Both the position numbers and the translations under genes were made by a program. Below the pieces are notes generated by a model. The model was not told where the DNA came from. It did not search any database and was given only the letters and a program-made list of their open reading frames with translations. From positions 108,166 through 172,165 of the forward strand of contig NZ_JAQZSM010000008.1 in the NCBI RefSeq assembly GCF_028745735.1: 64,000 nt of DNA. Reading direction: 5' to 3'. The DNA comes from Roseinatronobacter alkalisoli (GTDB taxonomy: Bacteria; Pseudomonadota; Alphaproteobacteria; Rhodobacterales; Rhodobacteraceae). The first letter of the stretch is position 1. Each line of letters begins with the position of its first letter. Positions 47,987 through 56,740 of this stretch are shown here, in pieces.

Positions 47987-48931
47987 CTATACTGTTCTGG
48001 CTGGACCAGCGGCGGGGCTGCGGAAAAGCTGCTGATCCAGCGTATCGAACGCTTTCTGAAACACGTTCTCATGCACATTCGGAATCAGCGTCAGATCATC
48101 CTGCGGGGCTGCGGTCCAGTCGGCGGTCCACACCGCGAAGGTATGGTCGCAATCGGTCAGCGGATAGAGTTGCGCACCAGCATGATAGTTCAGCCATGGC
48201 ATCGGGCTTTTCAGAATGCGGTAGCGAAAGGCATGGTCGTGATCGGACAGCCATGTAAGCTGTTCATGCAGCTGCCCGTCGCCGAATATGAAATCACGCA
48301 CGCCGGACACCTTGTCTGACCGCACGCTGTCGATCATCGCCATTTGCGGGATATCCTCGTGCCAGTCTTTCATTCCGGCAAAATCGCGCATCTTTTCCCA
48401 GACTGCAGGCAGTGGTGCGCGGATCACGCTGGAGGTGAAGACCTTGGCGGGGCGCAGGCCCTGCCAGCGCGCATCATCGATGGACGGCGCGGGTGCGTGG
48501 GCAACATATTCGGCCAGCGCCTTTAGACCGGCGGCGAACACATCCTTGGAAATCAGCGCGCTGTATTTTCCGCTGTCGGCAGGCGCTTCGTCAAAGCTGG
48601 CATGCCAGCGCGCGAAAGTCCGGTCGCCATTGGTGACGGGGACAAGTTCCAGCGTGGCAAGGTAGTTCGCCACGGGAAATGCCGGGGTTTCGAAATTATA
48701 GCGCATCCGGTAGCGGCTGTCGTCCAGTTCCAGCAGCCGTTCGCGCACGAAACGCCCATCGGCCAGATGAAAGGCCCGGATGCAGCCCACGCTGTCGGCG
48801 TCGCGCCCGTCCTCTATGTTGCTGTCGCGAATGCCGGGGTTCCAGCGTGGCAGGCCATTGAAATCGCGCAGGGTTGCCCAGACTGTTTCCACAGGCGCAT
48901 CGATGATGGTTGTTGCAACGGCCTCTGCCAT
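47987..48931 (-). CDS. Tandem SRPBCC (START-like) domain protein
   Basis: 314-aa soluble protein made of two SRPBCC/polyketide-cyclase-like folds (about 1-150 and 160-310). Each begins with a beta strand and the pattern I-x-A-P-x3-V-W-x2-(L/M)-R-D-F (TIIDAPVETVWATLRDF and SVIRAPLPAVWEKMRDF), showing internal duplication. Such folds bind hydrophobic ligands in a deep cavity. AAGGAGG gives a strong start. Last gene of the eight-gene operon, 10 bp after the PEP-hydrolase-like gene; it may bind or process the imported compound, which is inference. Confidence 0.87.
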   Translation of the reverse strand: MAEAVATTIIDAPVETVWATLRDFNGLPRWNPGIRDSNIEDGRDADSVGCIRAFHLADGRFVRERLLELDDSRYRMRYNFETPAFPVANYLATLELVPVTNGDRTFARWHASFDEAPADSGKYSALISKDVFAAGLKALAEYVAHAPAPSIDDARWQGLRPAKVFTSSVIRAPLPAVWEKMRDFAGMKDWHEDIPQMAMIDSVRSDKVSGVRDFIFGDGQLHEQLTWLSDHDHAFRYRILKSPMPWLNYHAGAQLYPLTDCDHTFAVWTADWTAAPQDDLTLIPNVHENVFQKAFDTLDQQLFRSPAAGPARTV

Positions 48932-48941
48932 GATGTCCTCC

Positions 48942-49781
48942 TTAAAACGTAAGTGCCTTGAACGCGCGGGTTGTATCGCTTAGCGCGGCTTCGGTTGGCA
49001 GTCGCTCCATGGAACTGGCGCCATAGAACCCATGACAAAGCCGGGTCTGTTGCAGAACGTAGGCCGCGTCCTGCGGCGTTGCAATCGGCCCGCCGTGGCA
49101 GATGATCAGGATATCCGGGCGCACGCGCAGCGCGGCTTCGGCCCATTGGTCAATGTCGCGTACGCAATCATCCAGCGTGCGGACCGTTTCAGCGCCGATG
49201 GTCCCGCCGGAAGTCAGGCCCATATGCATGACCAGAATATCAGCCCCTGCGCTGGCCATGGCCACGGCCTCTTCTGCGGAAAAGACATAGGGCGTGGTCA
49301 GCAGGTCACGTTCATGGGCCATGCGGATCATGTCGACTTCCAGTGCATAGCTCATGCCGGTTTCTTCCAGATTCTGCCGGAATACCCCGTCAATCAACCC
49401 GACAGTCGGAAAATTCTGCACACCTGCGAAGCCAAGCACCTTCAGCCGGTCCAGATGCTGTTCCATCATCACGAAAGGGTCTGTGCCATTGACCCCGGCC
49501 AGAACCGGTGTGCTATGCACGACCGGTAGCACTTCGCGCGCCATGTCCAGAACGATTTCATTGGCATTGCCATAGGCCAGAAGCCCCGCCAGCGACCCGC
49601 GCCCCGCCATCCGGTAGCGACCGGAATTATAAATCACGATCAGGTCGATGCCGCCGCTTTCTTCGCTTTTGGCGGAAAGTCCCGTGCCAGCGCCGCCCCC
49701 GATGATTGGAATGCGCCGTGCGGCCATGTCATGAAACTTGCGCATCAGCGCGCTGCGGTCGCGGTGTTGGTTCTGGGTCAT
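48942..49781 (-). CDS. PEP-hydrolase family TIM-barrel protein (TIM-barrel signal transduction family)
   Basis: 279-aa TIM barrel of the phosphoenolpyruvate hydrolase-like family. Conserved segments include [17 protein letters not shown] (28-44), [13 protein letters not shown] (51-63), [10 protein letters not shown] (123-132), HGGPI (229-233) and GASSMERLP (254-262). In tomato Tm-1 the same kind of domain is the C-terminal half of one protein whose N-terminal half is the Tm-1-like domain; here the two halves are neighbouring genes overlapping by 4 bp (ATGA). The reaction is not established for this family; the name is a family label. Confidence 0.88.
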   Translation of the reverse strand: MTQNQHRDRSALMRKFHDMAARRIPIIGGGAGTGLSAKSEESGGIDLIVIYNSGRYRMAGRGSLAGLLAYGNANEIVLDMAREVLPVVHSTPVLAGVNGTDPFVMMEQHLDRLKVLGFAGVQNFPTVGLIDGVFRQNLEETGMSYALEVDMIRMAHERDLLTTPYVFSAEEAVAMASAGADILVMHMGLTSGGTIGAETVRTLDDCVRDIDQWAEAALRVRPDILIICHGGPIATPQDAAYVLQQTRLCHGFYGASSMERLPTEAALSDTTRAFKALTF

Positions 49782-50980
49782 GGGAGCATCCTGAGAAATT
49801 CGGCGGCCATCGCTGTGGCGAAGGCCGGATCGTTGATATGTAGGGGAAGTTCAATCAAGCGGCGGTTTGGTCCGGGCGTGAACGTGTCGCGGATTGTCGC
49901 GAACAGGGCGTCATTTGCCACGGGGTCATGAAAGGGCATGCCCGGCGCATCGACCGCCGACACCCCGCCCAGTGGCAGAAACAACGCCACTGGCCCGTTG
50001 CACCGGTTCAGACGTTCGGTCAGAAAACGCGCGATCTGCACATTTTCCGGTGGCGTCGTGCGCATCAGGGTGATCTGTGGATTATGGACCAGCAGATGCC
50101 GGTCGGAAAACTTGTCCGGTACTGTGTCACGGCCTGCGAAATTGACCATATCCACCGCACCCACGGACCCCACCCAGGGAATCCCCGTCCGCGCGACCAC
50201 GCCATAGCGGTCAGGTGAACACGGCATGACACCGCCCACCAGATGATCTGCAATCTCTGTTGCGGTCACATCCAGCAAACCGGCAACAAGGCCGGATTCC
50301 GCCAGCTTTTCCATTGCCGCGCCGCCAGTGCCGGTGGCATGGAACACATAGGGTTCCGCCTTGCCCGACAGTTCCGCGCGCAGATGGTCAACGCAGGTGG
50401 TGGTGACGCCGAACATTGTCACCCCCACACCCGGCAGATCGTCCGGTGCGTCAGCGATGGTGTTCTGTGCCATTCCGGCGGCGGCATGGGCGGCATTGCC
50501 GATCACACGGCGGCTGATCGCATTCAGTCCCGCGACATCCGTAACCGAATGGACCATGCCCAGATCAGTGGCCCCCACATAGGGCGCGACCTGCCCCGAT
50601 GCGACAGTGGACACCATCAGCTTGGGTACGCCAACCGGCAGTGCGCGCATGGCCTGTGTGACCAATGCGGTGTTTCCTGACCCGCCCAGCCCCAGCACGG
50701 CGCCAATGTCATTGCGTGCCAGCAACCAGCAGGTCAATGCCTCGGCCATTCGGGTTACGGCGGTGCCGCGATCGCCGCTGCCCAGCACCGCGTCAGCACC
50801 ATCGGGGTGGCAGGCGGCAATTTCGGTGGCGGGGACATCAGCGCGCGACCCCAGGCCGTGCGTGCTGACATCGACCAGCACCGGTGTCGCGCCTGCTGCG
50901 CGTACCCTGTCGCAGGCATAGGCCAGTTCCGCCTGTTTCGTGTCGCAGGTTCCGATCACATAAACGCGCCTAATGCCCAT
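49778..50980 (-). CDS. Tm-1-like ATP-binding domain protein (UPF0261)
   Basis: 400-aa protein of the UPF0261/Tm-1-like family. Seen: GTCDTK (10-15), the nucleotide-binding-like [20 protein letters not shown], and [19 protein letters not shown] near 332-355. In the tomato Tm-1 protein this domain binds ATP and the viral replicase; the bacterial role is unknown. ATG 50980 is preceded by GGGGG and overlaps livF by 11 bp; a longer frame into livF is not used. Immediately followed by the PEP-hydrolase-like gene, implying a joint function with the imported substrate. Confidence 0.9.
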   Translation of the reverse strand: MGIRRVYVIGTCDTKQAELAYACDRVRAAGATPVLVDVSTHGLGSRADVPATEIAACHPDGADAVLGSGDRGTAVTRMAEALTCWLLARNDIGAVLGLGGSGNTALVTQAMRALPVGVPKLMVSTVASGQVAPYVGATDLGMVHSVTDVAGLNAISRRVIGNAAHAAAGMAQNTIADAPDDLPGVGVTMFGVTTTCVDHLRAELSGKAEPYVFHATGTGGAAMEKLAESGLVAGLLDVTATEIADHLVGGVMPCSPDRYGVVARTGIPWVGSVGAVDMVNFAGRDTVPDKFSDRHLLVHNPQITLMRTTPPENVQIARFLTERLNRCNGPVALFLPLGGVSAVDAPGMPFHDPVANDALFATIRDTFTPGPNRRLIELPLHINDPAFATAMAAEFLRMLP

Positions 50981-51680
50981 GGCTGACCCCCAGATACCGG
51001 TTTTGCATGTCGCGGTCGCTGGCCAGTTCGGCAGCGCCGACCGTCGCCGCAATCTTGCCCGTCACCATGACCGACACCTGATCCGCAACAGATGTGGCAA
51101 CCCGCAGGTTCTGTTCGATCAGCAATAGTCCCATGCCTTCGGCAGCGATGGTGCGCAGCACGTCTATCAGGTGATCAACAATCACCGGGGCCAGCCCTTC
51201 GGATGGTTCGTCCATAATCACAAGCCGCGGATTCATCAAAAGCGCGCGTGAAATGGCCAGCATCTGCTGCTCGCCGCCTGAAAGCTGGTTACCGCCATTC
51301 TTGCGCCGTTCCGCCAATCGGGGAAACGTGTCATAGACCCGCTCGATTGTCCAAGGCGGGCTTCCGCGCTGCGCCACCAACAACAAATGCTCATGCACCG
51401 AAAGCGACGGGAACATGCGTCGCCCCTGCGGTACAAGCGCAATACCCTGTCGCGCCACGCGGCCAGTGCCAAGCCCCAGCACCTCCTGCCCGTCCAGACG
51501 GGCGCTGCCGGTTGCGGGCACCATGCCCATCAGGGCCAGACACATCGTGGTCTTGCCCATGCCGTTGCGCCCCACTACCGACAGCGGTTTGTCTTGGACC
51601 GACAGGCTGACCCCCTGAAGGATGGTTGCCTTGCCGAAACGCACATGCAGATCGCGAATATCCAGATGGCCCGCCATCAA
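50970..51680 (-). CDS. Branched-chain-amino-acid-type ABC transporter ATPase (LivF-like)
   Basis: 236-aa cytoplasmic ATPase: Walker A GRNGMGKTT (37-45), signature LSGGEQQM (132-139), Walker B LVIMDEPSEGLAP. LivF-type by length and the ISRALLMNPRLVIMDEPSEGL-like segment (in part). Energises import together with the LivG-like subunit. Overlaps the livG-like gene by 4 bp and the Tm-1-like gene by 11 bp. Confidence 0.93.
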   Translation of the reverse strand: MMAGHLDIRDLHVRFGKATILQGVSLSVQDKPLSVVGRNGMGKTTMCLALMGMVPATGSARLDGQEVLGLGTGRVARQGIALVPQGRRMFPSLSVHEHLLLVAQRGSPPWTIERVYDTFPRLAERRKNGGNQLSGGEQQMLAISRALLMNPRLVIMDEPSEGLAPVIVDHLIDVLRTIAAEGMGLLLIEQNLRVATSVADQVSVMVTGKIAATVGAAELASDRDMQNRYLGVSHGH

Positions 51681-52450
51681 TGCCCTTCCCCCAGATAAAT
51701 CGCCTGTACAACCGGGTCATCAACCACCTTGTCGGGCGTTGATTCCACCACCACAACACCGTCCTTCATGACGGTGACCTTTTCGGAATTGGCCAGGGCC
51801 ACATCCATGTCATGTTCGATCAATATCAGCGTCAGATCGCGCGGCAGGTCTGCCAGCAGGGTGACCAGTTCGGGGCGTTCTGCGGCTGACAGGCCGGCTG
51901 CCGGTTCGTCCAGCATCAGCAGTTTCGGAACCCCAGCCAGCGCCATGCCGATTTCAACCTGCCTGCGCTGCCCGTGCGACACGGAATCGATGCGTGCATC
52001 CAGAATATGATCGACCCGCACCTGTTCTGCCAGGGCACGCACGCGCGCCAGATCCGCATGCCCCGGCCCCGGCTTGATCAGTGAAAACCTGCCGGGTTTC
52101 GCGGCGCGGACAGCAAGATACAGATTCTCGCGCACTGTAAGACCGTTGAACAGGGTTGAACTTTGATAGGTGCGCCCGATACCCAGCCGTGCGCGCCGAT
52201 ATGGTTTGAGTTGCGAAATATCGGCCCCGAAATATGTTATCTTACCGGATGTCGGCGGGTAGTCGCCGCAGATTGTATTGAACAAGGTGGTCTTGCCTGC
52301 CCCATTCGGGCCAAGGATCGCCCGACGTTCGCCTGTCCTGATGCGCAGGGTCACGTCGCTGACCGCATGCAGCGCTCCAAAGCGGCGACCGACACCGGCC
52401 AGAACCAGCGCAGGCAGATCAGAAGCTGAAGAAGTTGACGGTGTCATCAT
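51677..52450 (-). CDS. Branched-chain-amino-acid-type ABC transporter ATPase (LivG-like)
   Basis: 257-aa ATPase: Walker A GPNGAGKT (47-54), signature VSHGQRRQVEIGMAL (157 onward; SHGQ in place of SGGQ, common in LivG/UrtD-type subunits), Walker B LLMLDEPAAGLS. The first 12 residues are a polar extension. Starts 61 bp after the binding-protein gene, across a GC-rich hairpin. Confidence 0.93.
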   Translation of the reverse strand: MMTPSTSSASDLPALVLAGVGRRFGALHAVSDVTLRIRTGERRAILGPNGAGKTTLFNTICGDYPPTSGKITYFGADISQLKPYRRARLGIGRTYQSSTLFNGLTVRENLYLAVRAAKPGRFSLIKPGPGHADLARVRALAEQVRVDHILDARIDSVSHGQRRQVEIGMALAGVPKLLMLDEPAAGLSAAERPELVTLLADLPRDLTLILIEHDMDVALANSEKVTVMKDGVVVVESTPDKVVDDPVVQAIYLGEGH

Positions 52451-52468
52451 ATGTCCTGTCTGAAAGAA

Positions 52469-52498
52469 GCCCGCCCCGTTGTTCCCAAGGGGGCGGGC
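52469..52498 (-). terminator. Attenuator-like hairpin between the livJ- and livG-like genes
   Basis: GCCCGCCCC pairs with GGGGCGGGC around a 12-nt loop, followed on the minus strand by TTCTTTC. It lies 13 bases after the binding-protein stop, inside the operon, so it probably causes partial termination or 3'-end protection. Confidence 0.6.
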
Positions 52499-52511
52499 AG
52501 GGCCAGATCAG

Positions 52512-53774
52512 TTAAGCTGGCGGGCAGGAAGGATTGTCGCGCGAGGGCGAACCAAGCGCGAGGAAGGCGTCGGCTTCCATCCCAAGGGTCTGGCTGACAT
52601 CGGGGGTGCGCCCAAAGGCTTCGGTGCGCATTGTGCCACCATCATTGACGATACGGGTCAGGAAAATGTCCGAAATGGCCTGACGGTTTCCGTCAAGGCG
52701 GACATTTGCACCGGTCGGGGCCGTAAACTCGATCGATGCCAGTGCCGCCTGAAAGGCTGCCTGATTATCCGAAAGATCGCCACCCACTTCTTCCAGCGCC
52801 TGAAGCACAGCGATGGTGTTGGTGTAGTAGTTCACCGCATGGATCGACGGCGAATCGAACCCGTCCGGCCAGCGTTCACGGTAATCTGCTACGAATTGCA
52901 GCCAGTTGGGATCGTCGTTCAGGTCCGCAATCGGCCCTGCGGCGACCATCCCTTCCATCAGGCGCTGATGTGGTCCGCGCGCCGAAAGCAGCGTCTGATC
53001 CGCCGTGATCGAACCGCCGATGATGGGCAGATCGCCGCCCACTTCGGCATATTGTGTCAGAAAGGCCAGCGCATCCGTGCCACCCTGAATCAGCAGCACT
53101 GCATCAATATCATCGGGGAACTGCGCAATGATGGATGAGAAGTCAGTGGTGTTCAACGGCGACCACAGCTTGGTGACCGCCCCGCCCAGTTCACAGTATT
53201 CATGCATGAAACCAAAGACCTGCGCATAGGGAAACGCATAATCAGCGGCCACCAGTGCAACATGGCGAGAGTCCATGTCTTCATAGGCATGCGTGCCCAG
53301 ACCAGCCATCCATTGGGTGCCTTCCGTGTTGAAACGGAAGAAATTTGGCGAAGGATCGCGCAGGGTGGTATCGGCGGCACCGGATGACCCGTTCACAATT
53401 GTCCGCCCTTCCAGCGTGCGGGAATAGTCGCGCAGCGCGATCCCTTCAGCACCGGAAAGCGGGCCGATGATGATATCCACCTCGTCCTGCTCGATCAGTT
53501 TGCGGGCACGTGCCAGCGCCACATCAGGCGTCGCATTCGAGGATTCGCGGATCCATTCGATCTGGCGTCCGCCGACAGTGTAGTCAATTGCCTCGAATGC
53601 CATTTCCATGGCGCGGTACGCATCCTGCCCGCCAGTGGCAAAAGGCCCTTCCAGCGTGGTAATCGAACCGATGCGGATAGGCGGTTGTTCCTGCGCCATG
53701 GCCCCGGACAGCGCAAAGACCGCTGCCACCGTGCCCATTGCCCAGGCTGTTCTATGTCTGCGTGAAACTGACAT
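52512..53774 (-). CDS. Periplasmic substrate-binding protein of the Liv-type transporter
   Basis: 420-aa type I periplasmic binding protein (Peripla_BP_6 family). A signal peptide is cleaved probably after AMA27 (GAMA|QEQPP). The mature N terminus IRIGSITTLEGPFATGGQDA (in part) is typical. The ligand is not determined: beyond branched-chain amino acids this family binds amides, urea, aromatic acids and others. AAGGAGGAG gives a very strong ribosome site, matching the high binding-protein expression such systems need. Confidence 0.93.
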   Translation of the reverse strand: MSVSRRHRTAWAMGTVAAVFALSGAMAQEQPPIRIGSITTLEGPFATGGQDAYRAMEMAFEAIDYTVGGRQIEWIRESSNATPDVALARARKLIEQDEVDIIIGPLSGAEGIALRDYSRTLEGRTIVNGSSGAADTTLRDPSPNFFRFNTEGTQWMAGLGTHAYEDMDSRHVALVAADYAFPYAQVFGFMHEYCELGGAVTKLWSPLNTTDFSSIIAQFPDDIDAVLLIQGGTDALAFLTQYAEVGGDLPIIGGSITADQTLLSARGPHQRLMEGMVAAGPIADLNDDPNWLQFVADYRERWPDGFDSPSIHAVNYYTNTIAVLQALEEVGGDLSDNQAAFQAALASIEFTAPTGANVRLDGNRQAISDIFLTRIVNDGGTMRTEAFGRTPDVSQTLGMEADAFLALGSPSRDNPSCPPA

Positions 53775-53851
53775 TTGATGTTCTCCTCCTTGTTGTGCCG
53801 GGTTTCCTCCTCCCCGGCGGGTAGTTCTTTGACCCTTGTGATCAGCAGGTC

Positions 53852-53880
53852 GGGCGCGGCCGGGTCCGGGTGCCGCGCCC
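53852..53880 (-). other. GC-rich hairpin between the livM- and livJ-like genes
   Basis: GGGCGCGGC (53852-53860) pairs with GCCGCGCCC (53872-53880) around an 11-nt loop, with no strong T-run. It lies between a permease and the binding-protein gene, a usual place for RNA processing/stabilising structures. Confidence 0.55.
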
Positions 53881-53885
53881 CCGGT

Positions 53886-54896
53886 TCAGCGGGTTGCCCC
53901 GCCGTCTGCATTCTTGTTTCTGTTGCGCCCGCCAAGCGCTGCGGCCAGCCTGCCGCCCACCCCCCAGATGCCATCGGGCGACAGCAGGACGATGACCAGA
54001 AAGACCATTCCGATCAGCGTGTTGAACCGGTCATGCCCGATGATGGTGGACGCAAATGTGTCCATCAGGGCGAAGATCAGCGCGCCGATGAATGCCCCCA
54101 GCGGATGGCCAAGCCCGCCAATGACCGCCATGATCAGCACACCCACTGTGGCCCAAAGCCCGATCGAACTGGGCGTGATGCCGATGTTGTAGAACGTGAT
54201 CAGTACGCCGCCCCAGCCCGCAATGAACCCGGCCAGCGCGAAGGCGGCAATGCGGTGCAACCCCACATGGAAGCCGATAGCAGCAGTGCGCCTGTCGGAA
54301 TCACGGATTGCCTGAAGTACCAGTCCGAACGGCGTGCGCACCACATACAGCACCAGCAGGTACAGCAACGCCGCGACAACCAGTGCGGTGTAATAAAACA
54401 CCAGCGGTGTGCGGAAGGGCCTGCCAAATATCTCAGGCCCGACAATGTTGCGAATCCCCTCATAGCCGTTGAACCATGTGATGTTGGACTGTGCGAACAG
54501 GCTGAACCCGACGGCCAGCGCAAGGGTAATCATCAGCAGATAAATCTCGCGTGTGTTCACGGCGATCAGCCCGACAATCGCGCCTGCCATAGTTGCCGCG
54601 AATACCGCCAGCGGTATGGCCAGCGCATAGGGCAGGGCCATGTCCCCAAGGGGAATCGCTGTCGGGGCCATCATCGCCACGGAATAGCCCGCGACGCCCG
54701 CCACCATGGTCTGGGCCAGTGACACGAAGCCGCCGTAATGCGCCAGAAAGGTCAGCGACAAGGCCACGATCCCATAGACCAGTGCGCGGCCGAATATGTT
54801 TACCAGCCAGAAATTGGGCAGCAGCAGCGGCAATGCCAGCAGAATTACAAGTCCGATTGCGGTCAGTGCCCAGCGGCGCGTGCTCATGATGATCAT
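53886..54896 (-). CDS. Branched-chain-amino-acid-type ABC transporter permease (LivM-like)
   Basis: 336-aa inner-membrane permease, about nine TM segments. LTFLAHYGGFVSLAQTMVAGVAGY (in part) and the cytoplasmic loop RTPFGLVLQAIRDSDRRTAAIGF (in part), the EAA-like coupling segment, are characteristic of LivM. A basic C-terminal tail ends the protein. ATG 54896 overlaps livH by 4 bp; upstream codons in the same frame lie inside livH and are not used. Confidence 0.93.
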   Translation of the reverse strand: MIIMSTRRWALTAIGLVILLALPLLLPNFWLVNIFGRALVYGIVALSLTFLAHYGGFVSLAQTMVAGVAGYSVAMMAPTAIPLGDMALPYALAIPLAVFAATMAGAIVGLIAVNTREIYLLMITLALAVGFSLFAQSNITWFNGYEGIRNIVGPEIFGRPFRTPLVFYYTALVVAALLYLLVLYVVRTPFGLVLQAIRDSDRRTAAIGFHVGLHRIAAFALAGFIAGWGGVLITFYNIGITPSSIGLWATVGVLIMAVIGGLGHPLGAFIGALIFALMDTFASTIIGHDRFNTLIGMVFLVIVLLSPDGIWGVGGRLAAALGGRNRNKNADGGATR

Positions 54897-55786
54897 GTGG
54901 GTTTCCTCCCCAACAGACCTTGCGGCCAGACAGCCAGCACCGCAGCCATGATCACAAAGGTCAGGATCACCGAATAGGTGGGGAACAGTACCTGCCCCCA
55001 TTGTTCTGCCAGGCCGATCAGAAGCGCGCCCAACGCAGTGCCGCCGATGGACCCCATCCCGCCGACAATCACCACCACCAGCGACATCAGCAGGAACCGG
55101 GCATCAACGCCCAAGGCCATGGGTTGTGCCGTTGCGCCGATTACACCGCCCAGTCCCGCCAGCCCCGCACCAAGTGCAAAGACTGTCGCCGCAACCAGCG
55201 GCACATTGATCCCGCAAGCCGCCAGCATCTGCCGGTCATCGACGCCCGCGCGGACGACAATGCCCAGCTTGGTCTTGTTCAGCAACAGCCACAACCCGAC
55301 CCCGACGGCAATCGCCAGACCAACCTGAAACAGCCGGAACACCGGATAGCGACCAATCAGCGGCACCTGCACGGGACCAAACAGCATATCAGGGGCGAAA
55401 AACTGGAAGGGATTGCCACCAAACCGGGCAAGCAGTTGATCCGCAATGATAATTGACAGACCGATTGTCACCAATGCCTGACGCAATTCCTGCCCCTGCA
55501 TCCAGCCCAGAAAGGCCACCTGCATGATCACCCCCACCAGCGCTGCGGCGGCTATCCCGGCCAGAATGCCGATCAGCCACGCTTGCGAGGCCCAGACGCT
55601 TGAGGCATAGAGTGGGTCAAACACCGCGAAGCCGACATATGCCCCGACCATATACAGCGAGCCATGCGCCATGTTCACTGTCCGCATCAGCCCGAAGATC
55701 AGCGAAAAGCCGCAGGCCACGATGAAATATAGTGACGCCAGCGTCAGCCCGTTCAGGGTGACGGTCAGAATGAACTGCAAGGACAC
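54893..55786 (-). CDS. Branched-chain-amino-acid-type ABC transporter permease (LivH-like)
   Basis: 297-aa inner-membrane permease with the LivH start pattern LNGLTLASLYFIVACGFSLIFGLMRTVNMAHG (in part) and coupling loop RAGVDDRQMLAACGINV. Starts with GTG behind GAGGAGGAAAAC, a strong site. First gene of the operon; a 6-codon open frame with its own strong ribosome site ends 14 bases upstream. Confidence 0.93.
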   Translation of the reverse strand: MSLQFILTVTLNGLTLASLYFIVACGFSLIFGLMRTVNMAHGSLYMVGAYVGFAVFDPLYASSVWASQAWLIGILAGIAAAALVGVIMQVAFLGWMQGQELRQALVTIGLSIIIADQLLARFGGNPFQFFAPDMLFGPVQVPLIGRYPVFRLFQVGLAIAVGVGLWLLLNKTKLGIVVRAGVDDRQMLAACGINVPLVAATVFALGAGLAGLGGVIGATAQPMALGVDARFLLMSLVVVIVGGMGSIGGTALGALLIGLAEQWGQVLFPTYSVILTFVIMAAVLAVWPQGLLGRKPT

Positions 55787-55799
55787 GTTTTCCTCCTCG

Positions 55800-55820
55800 T
55801 CAGGCGCGGGCAGCCAGCAT
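55800..55820 (-). other. Possible 6-residue leader peptide upstream of the livH-like gene
   Basis: ATG-initiated frame MLAARA-stop with GGAGGGAGGAG immediately upstream, in a different frame from livH. Its stop precedes the livH ribosome site, so ribosomes terminating here could load onto livH. Very short, so coincidence is possible. Confidence 0.3.
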
Positions 55821-55882
55821 GGCTCCTCCCTCCGCGCGGCGGACGATCAATTGGTCTTGTCTCAGGGGATTGTGCAGCGCGT

Positions 55883-55902
55883 GGCGGAAGGTGACCACCG
55901 CC
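55883..55902. promoter_or_regulatory. Inverted repeat in the divergent liv-operon/paralogue control region
   Basis: GGCGG-N10-CCGCC, with GGTGACC inside. It lies between the divergent liv operon and the third TIM-barrel gene and could be an operator for the fused regulator encoded 0.85 kb away; unproven. Confidence 0.3.
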
Positions 55903-55926
55903 ATTTTGAAAGATTATTGGGTAAAA

Positions 55927-56619
55927 ATGGGTAACAGGTCTGACACCGCGCCCGTGAATCCGCTGTCGGAAATCGCGATCAGCGCAATTCTTCCATGCCC
56001 CGGTTCCAGCCACGAATCGTGCCCGCCACAGATATTCGCGCCATGGCTTGCGGAATTGCCGGTCGCGCAACGCGATCTTCTTGCATTGCTGCCGGTACTG
56101 GATGTGAACGGCGCAATCTGCACGGCCTTGAACGGGGGGCAAGCTGCCCGACCCGGAGTGACTGCTGCACTGCTTTGCGTCGATCCCTTCTTGCGGGTGC
56201 GCGATATGGCGGCCCTTCTGAAGGCCGCCGGTATAGGCGGGGTGACGAACTTCCCGACAGTTCAGGTGATCGATGGCGTGGCGGCGCTGGGCTTTGACAG
56301 TGCGGATCTTGGCGCGCACCGTGAAGCCCGGATGCTGGCCCGTTTCGCTGAGGAGGGGCTGGCTGTGACAGGCTTCGCCACCACAGCGCAGAATGGCCAG
56401 CGGCTTCTGGATCATGGCGCCACGGCCTTGGTGGTGCATCCCGGCCCGCCATCGGTTGACTGGCGCAACCGCGCCATTGCCGCACGCCACGCCGCAGACA
56501 CACTGCAAACGCTGCGCCCGCTTTGCAACGTGCCGCTGCGGCTTTTCTGCCCGGATGCCTATGGCGCGGAACTTGACCCCGCGCGTGCGCTGGCCGACGG
56601 GCTGGTGCGCTATGCCTGA
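55927..56619 (+). CDS. Diverged PEP-hydrolase-family TIM-barrel paralogue
   Basis: 230-aa protein, third copy of the TIM-barrel family in this locus. DPFLRVRDMAALLKAAGIGGVTNFPTVQVIDG (read in part) aligns with residues 101-132 of the minus-strand copy, and the HREARMLARFAEE segment with the regulator. The glycine-rich N-terminal segment, the HGGPI motif and the C-terminal [13 protein letters not shown] motif are absent or unrecognisable, so it is probably catalytically altered. ATG 55927 is chosen; an open frame extends 36 codons further upstream into the control region. Divergent from the liv operon and 121 bp before the regulator. Confidence 0.7.
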   Translation: MGNRSDTAPVNPLSEIAISAILPCPGSSHESCPPQIFAPWLAELPVAQRDLLALLPVLDVNGAICTALNGGQAARPGVTAALLCVDPFLRVRDMAALLKAAGIGGVTNFPTVQVIDGVAALGFDSADLGAHREARMLARFAEEGLAVTGFATTAQNGQRLLDHGATALVVHPGPPSVDWRNRAIAARHAADTLQTLRPLCNVPLRLFCPDAYGAELDPARALADGLVRYA

Positions 56620-56740
56620 ACGCGGCATGCGCGCTTGATCAGCCGCATGACAAGGATGCATCTTTGCCGTGATGCTTTCAGCTGTTCCCGCGCCGCCGGA
56701 TGGGTATGCTAAACGCCATGGGGCAGGGACAGCTTGACTG

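Noticed and set aside
56654..56667. GG-N10-GC pattern with TTTGC upstream of the fused regulator, a possible sigma-54 promoter
   Set aside because: Only the GG/GC core and TTGC match; the TGGCAC element is absent and such patterns are frequent in GC-rich DNA. The regulator itself also seems unable to activate sigma-54.
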